A DNA stretch of 64,000 nt from Polynucleobacter necessarius (lineage in GTDB: Bacteria; Pseudomonadota; Gammaproteobacteria; Burkholderiales; Burkholderiaceae). Shown piece by piece: positions 58,565 through 64,000 of this stretch (within the stretch, counting starts at the first letter, position 1; each line of letters opens with the position of its first letter). The position numbers were made by a program, and so were the translations under genes. The DNA lies in the NCBI RefSeq assembly GCF_900095185.1, contig NZ_LT606948.1:186001-250000 (forward strand), read 5' to 3'. The notes under the pieces were generated by a model, which saw only the letters and a list, made by a program, of their open reading frames with translations, was not told the origin of the DNA and ran no database searches.

Positions 58565-60474
58565 TTGCTCTTTAACTTGAGTCGGTAACGCTTATCTGAC
58601 ATTGCTAGAATGCCGCCAAGAGCCATCAACAAACAACCACCCCAAATCCAATCGACAAATGGCTTGTAGTAGACCCGCACAGCCCAAGACTGGTCTCCCA
58701 ATTCTTCGCCAAGAGATACATAAATATCTCGCGTAAGCCCAGCATCAATCGCTGCCTCAGTCATGGGCATTGTTGAAGAGAAATAATTTCTTTTTTCAGG
58801 ATAAAGAGTCGATTCGAGAGTGCCGTTCTTTGACAACAAGAATGTGCCGCGCATAGCATCATAATTGGAGCCACGCGCAGCATCTACACTCTGTAATTGA
58901 ATCTGATATGCGCCAACATTGACAGTATCGCCAGCCGTCATACGAACATCTTTTGCTTCTTGGTATGCGCCAACCATAGTTACGCCAATAACAAAAATAG
59001 CGATTCCTAAGTGTGCCGCCTGCATTCCTATAAAAGAGCGTGTAGGTTTACCCGCTTTTGCTTGACGCATAATTTGCATACAGCCTGATGCAATCACCCA
59101 AAAAGCCAGCATAAATCCTAAGCCTGCAAGCCATGTGAATTGACCCATGGCCAGAGGAATTGCTATGCCTGCGACTAAAGAAACTGCACCAGCAAGCCAC
59201 AAACGCTGGATGATGCTAACTAAGTTACTCTTTTTCCAACTTGCCCAAGGACCAAGTCCCATCAATACCAATAAAGGAACCATGATGGGGACAAACACAC
59301 TCTTAAAATAAGGTGGGCCAACGGAGATCTTGCCAAGATGCAATGCATCAATCAGCAATGGGTAAAGCGTTCCCAGCAATACAGAACCAGCAGAGACAAC
59401 TAAAAAGACGTTCCCAAGCAGAATTAATGTCTCTCTAGAGCTCAAGCTAAATTTGCCACCCATTGTGCTTTTGGGTGCGCGCCAAGCGTACAGCAATAAT
59501 GATGAGCCTACCACCAAGGACAAGAAGAGCAGTATGAAAATACCACGCCGTGGGTCAGTTGCAAAAGCATGAACGGAAGTTAATACACCGGAGCGAACTA
59601 AAAACGTTCCTAATAGCGATAAAGAGAATGCAGTAATTGCCAAAAGCACGGTCCAGCCTTTGAAACCACCATGCTTCTCAGTCACAGCCAATGAATGCAA
59701 TAAAGCTGTTCCCACTAGCCAAGGAATAAAAGAAGCATTTTCAACAGGATCCCAGAACCACCAGCCACCCCAACCTAATTCGTAATAGGCCCACCATGAA
59801 CCCAAAGCAATACCGAGAGTCAAGAAAATCCATGCAACGGTAGTCCAAGGGCGAGACCAGCGCGCCCAGGCAGCATCTAATCTTCCTGACAATAAAGAAG
59901 CAATAGCGAAAGCAAAGGCAACTGAGAATCCAACATAACCCATATACAGCATTGGGGGATGAAATACTAAGCCAGGATCTTGCAATAAAGGATTTAAGGA
60001 GCGACCATCTTGCGCAGCCGGCAATAATCGCTCAAACGGATTTGATGTTGTTAAGACAAATAACAACAAACCACTAGTAACCAAACCTAAAACACCAATC
60101 ACTCTGGCCACCATAAAATCATCAAGCGCCTTAGAAAGCTGAGCAACCAATATCGTCCAAGTAGCTAATAAGCAAATCCATAACAACAGCGAACCCTCGT
60201 GACCACCCCATACCGCGCCGATTCTATACATCAGCGGTAATTGAGAACTTGAATGTTGCGCTACGTAGAGCACTGAAAAATCATTGACGTAAAAGCTCCA
60301 AACCAAAATTGCAAATGCAATAGCCAGTAGCAAAAAAACGGTTTGTGCAGCTGGTCTTGCTAAGACCAGCCAATCACGACGACCAAAATGCGCACCCAAT
60401 AAAGGTAACACCCCTTGAACGCAAGCAATAGATAGCGCCAAAGCTAGCGCGTAATGCCCAAATTCAGGAATCAT
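58555..60474 (-). CDS. ccmF: CcmF, heme lyase subunit
   Basis: A 639-residue membrane protein with about fifteen helices. The heme-handling WWD domain is [19 protein letters not shown], with flanking His residues in periplasmic loops ([24 protein letters not shown]). It ligates heme to apocytochrome c with CcmH and CcmI. It overlaps ccmE by four bases. Intact. Confidence 0.96.
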   Translation of the reverse strand: MIPEFGHYALALALSIACVQGVLPLLGAHFGRRDWLVLARPAAQTVFLLLAIAFAILVWSFYVNDFSVLYVAQHSSSQLPLMYRIGAVWGGHEGSLLLWICLLATWTILVAQLSKALDDFMVARVIGVLGLVTSGLLLFVLTTSNPFERLLPAAQDGRSLNPLLQDPGLVFHPPMLYMGYVGFSVAFAFAIASLLSGRLDAAWARWSRPWTTVAWIFLTLGIALGSWWAYYELGWGGWWFWDPVENASFIPWLVGTALLHSLAVTEKHGGFKGWTVLLAITAFSLSLLGTFLVRSGVLTSVHAFATDPRRGIFILLFLSLVVGSSLLLYAWRAPKSTMGGKFSLSSRETLILLGNVFLVVSAGSVLLGTLYPLLIDALHLGKISVGPPYFKSVFVPIMVPLLVLMGLGPWASWKKSNLVSIIQRLWLAGAVSLVAGIAIPLAMGQFTWLAGLGFMLAFWVIASGCMQIMRQAKAGKPTRSFIGMQAAHLGIAIFVIGVTMVGAYQEAKDVRMTAGDTVNVGAYQIQLQSVDAARGSNYDAMRGTFLLSKNGTLESTLYPEKRNYFSSTMPMTEAAIDAGLTRDIYVSLGEELGDQSWAVRVYYKPFVDWIWGGCLLMALGGILAMSDKRYRLKLKSKWA

Positions 60475-60902
60475 TTAGCACTTCCGTTCTTTTGGGCCTG
60501 ATCTAAAGCGTGCTTTGCTTCCGGCGGCATATAGTTTTCATCATGTTTAGCCAGCACTTCGCTTGCAACAAATTCTCCATTGGCATTCAGGCGCCCTTGA
60601 ATGACGGCACCCTTACCCTCTTTGAATAAATCAGGAAGAATTTCGGTATAGGTAACTGGAATCTCTTTGGCAAGATCCGTGATTACGAAGTGCACGGTTA
60701 AACCATCGCGCCTCAACGAGCCATCTTTTACCATGCCGCCAATTCGAAAGGCTTGACCTTGAGGCGCTTTTCCAGCAGCAACCTCACTAGGGGTTACATA
60801 CAGAGCAATATTGCTATTTAGTGCATTTAGAATGAACAGCGCTGCAGCCCCAATTGCTATGAGAGTAGCAACAATCAATGCACGTTTATGTCTAGGCTTC
60901 AC
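60471..60902 (-). CDS. ccmE: CcmE, periplasmic heme chaperone
   Basis: A 143-residue protein with one N-terminal helix ([21 protein letters not shown]) and an OB fold. The heme-binding His is in [13 protein letters not shown], the family motif HxxxY. It takes heme from CcmC and passes it to CcmF. It overlaps both neighbours by four bases. Confidence 0.96.
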   Translation of the reverse strand: MKPRHKRALIVATLIAIGAAALFILNALNSNIALYVTPSEVAAGKAPQGQAFRIGGMVKDGSLRRDGLTVHFVITDLAKEIPVTYTEILPDLFKEGKGAVIQGRLNANGEFVASEVLAKHDENYMPPEAKHALDQAQKNGSAK

Positions 60903-61090
60903 TTACAAGTCTCTTTATCAAACTGCTCTGCTAATTGCTCTTGTTGTAATCTGCGTACGATAGCTCTGAAGCGACTGCGCACAAGCAAGGGTTCTAATAC
61001 CATTATCAATACACAGACACCCAAACTGCTCCACACATATAGCGCGTAGCCACCCATAGCAAAGAACTCGGCAGGACTATTCCACATCAA
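60899..61090 (-). CDS. ccmD: CcmD, small ccm membrane protein
   Basis: A 63-residue single-helix protein ([20 protein letters not shown]) with basic residues after the helix, as in the CcmD family. It helps release holo-CcmE from the CcmABC complex. Overlaps ccmC and ccmE starts and stops by four bases. Confidence 0.9.
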   Translation of the reverse strand: MMWNSPAEFFAMGGYALYVWSSLGVCVLIMVLEPLLVRSRFRAIVRRLQQEQLAEQFDKETCK

Positions 61091-61857
61091 CTTTTTACCT
61101 TACTCGATTGTCCCACCCAATCAGCATGGGCTTCACGCTCCAAAATAATTGCCCTCACTCGCATTAAGGTAACTGCTATCGAGTACATCCAAAAACATAA
61201 GGCCATCAAAAGCATACCTAAAAGCATGGTGTGAGCCATGGCTGGGGCCTTAGCTAAAGAAACCGAAGCCCCTTGGTGCAAGGTATTCCACCATTTAACT
61301 GAGAAGTAAATAATTGGCACATTCACTACACCCACGAGAGCCAAAGTGGCACTTGCTTTATCTGCACGACGAGGATCATCAATTGATGCTCTTAAGGCAA
61401 TAAAACCGAGATAAAGAAACAAAAGAATTAACTCTGATGTGAGGCGAGCGTCCCAAACCCACCAAGTGCCCCACATTGGCTGCCCCCAGAATGCCCCTGT
61501 CCACAATGACAAAAAAGCCATCCAAGCTCCAACGGGAGCGAGTGCTTGCGCCATCATTGCGGACAAGCGTGTATTGAAGATGAGGCCTAACCCTGCCCAT
61601 ACTGCCATCACTAGGTAGATAAGCATGGACATCCAAGACGCTGGAACGTGTACAAAAATAATTCGATACCCCTGACCTTGCACGGCATCAACCGGAGCCA
61701 CAAAAAAGCTGACCCATAAACCGGCAATGCCAAATAGCAAAGTCAAAACCCAAAAGCAAGGGATAAGCTTCCCCGCTACCGGATAGAAGGTACTGGGGCT
61801 AGATAACCTGAACCAGTTAACTAAGCGGTTATTAGAAAAATTCTTTTCCTGTCTCAT
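61087..61857 (-). CDS. ccmC: CcmC, heme-handling membrane protein
   Basis: A 256-residue, six-helix protein with the WWD motif WGTWWVWDARLTSELILLF and heme-ligating His in IIFVHVPASWMSM and WNTLHQGASVS. It loads heme onto CcmE. It overlaps ccmB and ccmD by four bases. Intact. Confidence 0.96.
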   Translation of the reverse strand: MRQEKNFSNNRLVNWFRLSSPSTFYPVAGKLIPCFWVLTLLFGIAGLWVSFFVAPVDAVQGQGYRIIFVHVPASWMSMLIYLVMAVWAGLGLIFNTRLSAMMAQALAPVGAWMAFLSLWTGAFWGQPMWGTWWVWDARLTSELILLFLYLGFIALRASIDDPRRADKASATLALVGVVNVPIIYFSVKWWNTLHQGASVSLAKAPAMAHTMLLGMLLMALCFWMYSIAVTLMRVRAIILEREAHADWVGQSSKVKS

Positions 61858-62519
61858 TCAATCGCAATCTTCACAGCTATAGCACTTACCCAAGGGACAA
61901 ATGCTAAAGCCAAAATCAATAATGCGCCCAGCAACGAAAAATGCCCTGACGCGTCTAAACCCACACTATTTGCATAAACAGCGCCAGCACCAAAAATCAG
62001 CACTGGCATGCATAAAGGCAGTATTAATAAACTCAATAAGACGCTCCCTCCCCTGACGCCCAGTGTCAACGCTGCACCTATAGAGCCCAACAAGGATAGT
62101 ACTGGCGTTCCTATTAGGAGGGTTCCCATTAATACATATAAAGCACTTGCATCCAGATCAAACTGGATCCCGATAACGGGAGCTAATAACACTAGCGGCA
62201 ATCCACTCACAATCCAATGCGCAATAATTTTTCCGGTAACTAGGAGAACCATAGGCTGCGGTGATAAAGCGAGCTGCTCCAAGGATCCATCTTGATAGTC
62301 AGCAGAAAACATCCGCTGCAAACCCAATAATGTCGACAATAAAGCAGTGACCCACAAAACCCCTGGTGCAATTTTACGTAACAAGGCACTATCCGCACCA
62401 ATGCCCAAAGGAAATAAACTGGTCACGACGACAAAAAAGAATAAAGCTGTGAGCGCCTCGCTTTTGCGACGCATCACCAAAAGCAAATCACGACGAATAA
62501 CAGCTAACAAGGCATTCAT
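61854..62519 (-). CDS. ccmB: CcmB, ABC transporter permease of the heme exporter-like complex
   Basis: A 221-residue six-helix protein with MNALLAVIRRDLLLVMRRK and FSADYQDGSLEQLALSPQP, both typical. Together with CcmA it powers release of holo-CcmE. Overlaps ccmA and ccmC by four bases. Intact. Confidence 0.95.
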   Translation of the reverse strand: MNALLAVIRRDLLLVMRRKSEALTALFFFVVVTSLFPLGIGADSALLRKIAPGVLWVTALLSTLLGLQRMFSADYQDGSLEQLALSPQPMVLLVTGKIIAHWIVSGLPLVLLAPVIGIQFDLDASALYVLMGTLLIGTPVLSLLGSIGAALTLGVRGGSVLLSLLILPLCMPVLIFGAGAVYANSVGLDASGHFSLLGALLILALAFVPWVSAIAVKIAIE

Positions 62520-63163
62520 AAATCCAATACCCTAACATTTGGAAGACTGGGCTCTTGATGGCTAGTCATGATCACCAAACCACCATGCTCTATATGCTCG
62601 GCAATCAAAGTCTGTAACGCCCTTACTGCATCAGTATCAAGCGCATTGAATGGTTCATCTAAAATCCATAATCTAGCTTGACGAGTCAACATAAGCGCCA
62701 TCAATACACGACGCTTTTGTCCAGCAGACAAACAACTCACGGGCAAGTATTCGCGCCCACGTAGACCAAAGCGCCAGAAAGCATTCAGGGCTTGAACGTC
62801 TGATAATGCAATATTATCGAGCGCAGCATACAACTGTATATTTTCGAATGCTGTGAGGTCTTCTTTGAGTGCGTCACGATGCCCCAGAAATAGCAAATCG
62901 CGGTGAAAGATGGGAGCATCTTTACTGATCAACTCACCATTCCATAGTATCTCTCCAGACTCAGGTTTAGATAGGCCTGTCAAAAGCCTTAAGAAACTGG
63001 TTTTGCCGATTCCATTCTCTCCACGAACATGTAGGCACTCTCCGTTTGAAACTCTGAAATCGAGATCCCGAAATAACGTTCTCTCGCCACGCACACAGCA
63101 CAGCTCACGAGCTTCAAGCGCAAGTGATGGGTTGCTGGAGATGGAGGAGGTAGTGACAATCAT
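62516..63163 (-). CDS. ccmA: CcmA, ABC transporter ATP-binding subunit
   Basis: A 215-residue ABC ATPase: Walker A is slightly diverged (VRGENGIGKTSFLRLLTGL), the signature is CLSAGQKRRVLMALML, Walker B is LWILDEPFNALD and the switch His is in VIMTSHQEPS. First gene of the ccm operon. The roughly 185-base gap upstream, shared with the flavodoxin remnant, should hold the promoter; I see no clear FNR box there. Confidence 0.95.
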   Translation of the reverse strand: MIVTTSSISSNPSLALEARELCCVRGERTLFRDLDFRVSNGECLHVRGENGIGKTSFLRLLTGLSKPESGEILWNGELISKDAPIFHRDLLFLGHRDALKEDLTAFENIQLYAALDNIALSDVQALNAFWRFGLRGREYLPVSCLSAGQKRRVLMALMLTRQARLWILDEPFNALDTDAVRALQTLIAEHIEHGGLVIMTSHQEPSLPNVRVLDL

Positions 63164-63349
63164 GAGGGCTCGTGGCTTGAATCAAACCACCCCAGGCATT
63201 GTCCAAGAGCCCATAGGGACTGTCAAACCAGGACAGGTGGAATTAAGGGAATAATGCCTTTTAATTCAATTACTTATGAAAGTATAAACCGAGTCCTCAC
63301 AGAAAGGAAAAACCACCCAAAGGTAGTTTTTTTAAATCAATTACTTAGC

Positions 63350-63900
63350 CTACTTAAGACGCTTAGTAATTTCTGCGATACGTTGTCCGTATAGTCTAGC
63401 AGTCTCCAAATCCCCGAATGGACTTCATCCGCACTTGCGTCTGAGGGAGTTTGCATCATTGCTCCCGCTGAAAAACCGACATAGTTAATGTCATCAGGCT
63501 TTGCAGCCTTAGAATTTGAGGGCATTCATCCAGTGCGAACCCATAAACCAGAGTGTTGCATGGCTAGAGTAAGGAAATAGTGCAAAGTAGAATGCTTATC
63601 ACCATTCATCGTAGCCGAATTGGTAAAGCCGCCAAACACCTTGTCTTTCCATTACTGAGAGAACCACTGCTTTGAGCTCGCGTCGGTAAACTTTTTAAAT
63701 TGCCAACTTACCGTACCCAGATAGGTTGGCGATCCAAAGACAATTGCATCAGCGTCATTCAAGATTGACCATTGGGATTCAGTTCAATTGCCTTCAGCAT
63801 CAATTGCCACCAATCTTCCATTAGCGCCTTTTGCAACTGCTTCTGCTTGCTTTACTGTGTGACCATAACCGCTATGAAATATCACTGCAATTTTTTTCAT
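63350..63900 (-). pseudogene. Flavodoxin/NAD(P)H-quinone oxidoreductase (WrbA-like) family, broken
   Basis: Start at 63900 (MKKIAVIFHSGYGHTVKQAE, FMN-binding P-loop type). TGA at 63784-63786, TAA at 63652-63654 and TGA at 63526-63528 interrupt a frame otherwise typical: DADAIVFGSPTYLGTVSWQF, GGFTNSATMNGDKHSTL, then a shift near 63408 before ARLYGQRIAEITKRLK and the stop at 63350. Three nonsense codons and one frameshift are seen. Confidence 0.88.
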
Positions 63901-63927
63901 ACTTTTCTCCTTTAAATAAGCCAATTA

Positions 63928-64000
63928 TTAAGATACTTTTTTAGAATCAATCGAGAGCTCACCAGCGCCAAATACTGTCAACAAAAATAGACCGCCTGCA
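63928..64000 (-). CDS. DoxX-like membrane protein, C-terminal end only
   Basis: Reads AGGLFLLTVFGAGELSID to TAA at 63928 and continues out of the window. The hydrophobic stretch followed by GAGELSIDS resembles the end of DoxX family proteins. Only 23 codons are visible, so the identification is weak. Confidence 0.4.
   Translation of the reverse strand, partial: AGGLFLLTVFGAGELSIDSKKVS

Noticed and set aside
1-64000. CRISPR arrays, prophage, IS elements, tRNA or rRNA genes
   Set aside because: I looked for regular repeats, transposase signatures, terminal inverted repeats and cloverleaf ends; the only RNA gene seen is ssrA, and the only direct repeats are the short tandem duplications at 25554-25603.

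Overview
The window looks like a betaproteobacterium of the genus Polynucleobacter (Burkholderiaceae), most likely the Euplotes endosymbiont lineage P. necessarius. This is my recognition of gene order (cmk-rpsA-ihfB-lapB-rfaE1/ugd/hldD; gyrA-serC-pheA-hisC-tyrA-aroA), protein character, a tmRNA with an ANDERYALAA tag and moderate GC; no search was run. The main feature is genome erosion: intact housekeeping blocks alternate with stretches where most genes carry frameshifts, nonsense codons, deletions or fusions. I see no insertion sequence, prophage, CRISPR array or tRNA gene in the window.

Layout. 1-2433 holds remnants of a ComEA-like protein, an alpha/beta hydrolase and a TPR-CHAT protein. 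2554-18451 is a dense minus-strand housekeeping block: heptose/UDP-glucuronate synthesis (hldD, rfaE1, ugd), lapB, ihfB, rpsA, cmk and the aromatic/serine genes aroA-tyrA-(hisC broken)-pheA-serC, then gyrA. Divergent from gyrA are ompA, ubiG, a broken gph and ssrA (tmRNA). 21113-37779 is an accessory region with about fifteen pseudogenes (methyltransferase, pirin, hydroxyacid dehydrogenases, chromate transporter half, Bug and TAXI binding proteins, hydroxyacyl-CoA dehydrogenases, extradiol dioxygenase, crcB and others) among a few intact genes (CMD-family protein, Bug protein, trhO, MFS, cytochrome b561, cytochrome c', M50 protease).

37846-51455 is mostly intact: an M23 peptidase, UspA, a TauE-like protein, the regulator fnr and a complete cbb3 oxidase set (ccoI, ccoS, ccoN, ccoO, ccoQ, ccoP, ccoG, fixH) with a perfect FNR box upstream of ccoN. 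Only a DUF2177-like gene and a sulP transporter are broken there. 51452-56361 is again decayed (MFS, Bug, 2OG oxygenase, TAXI, SDR). 56365-63163 is a complete, tightly overlapping ccmABCDEFGHI operon, which supplies the covalent heme for CcoO, CcoP and cytochrome c'. The window ends with a broken flavodoxin and the C-terminus of a DoxX-like protein.

The strongest structural discovery is a fossil inversion of about 5.1 kb (28135-33274). Its breakpoints lie inside a Bug binding-protein gene and a 3-hydroxyacyl-CoA dehydrogenase gene and have produced two reciprocal chimeras. Computationally flipping the segment restores both coding frames across the joins. I did not find a convincing new functional system; the novelty here is in how the genome is decaying and what is spared.
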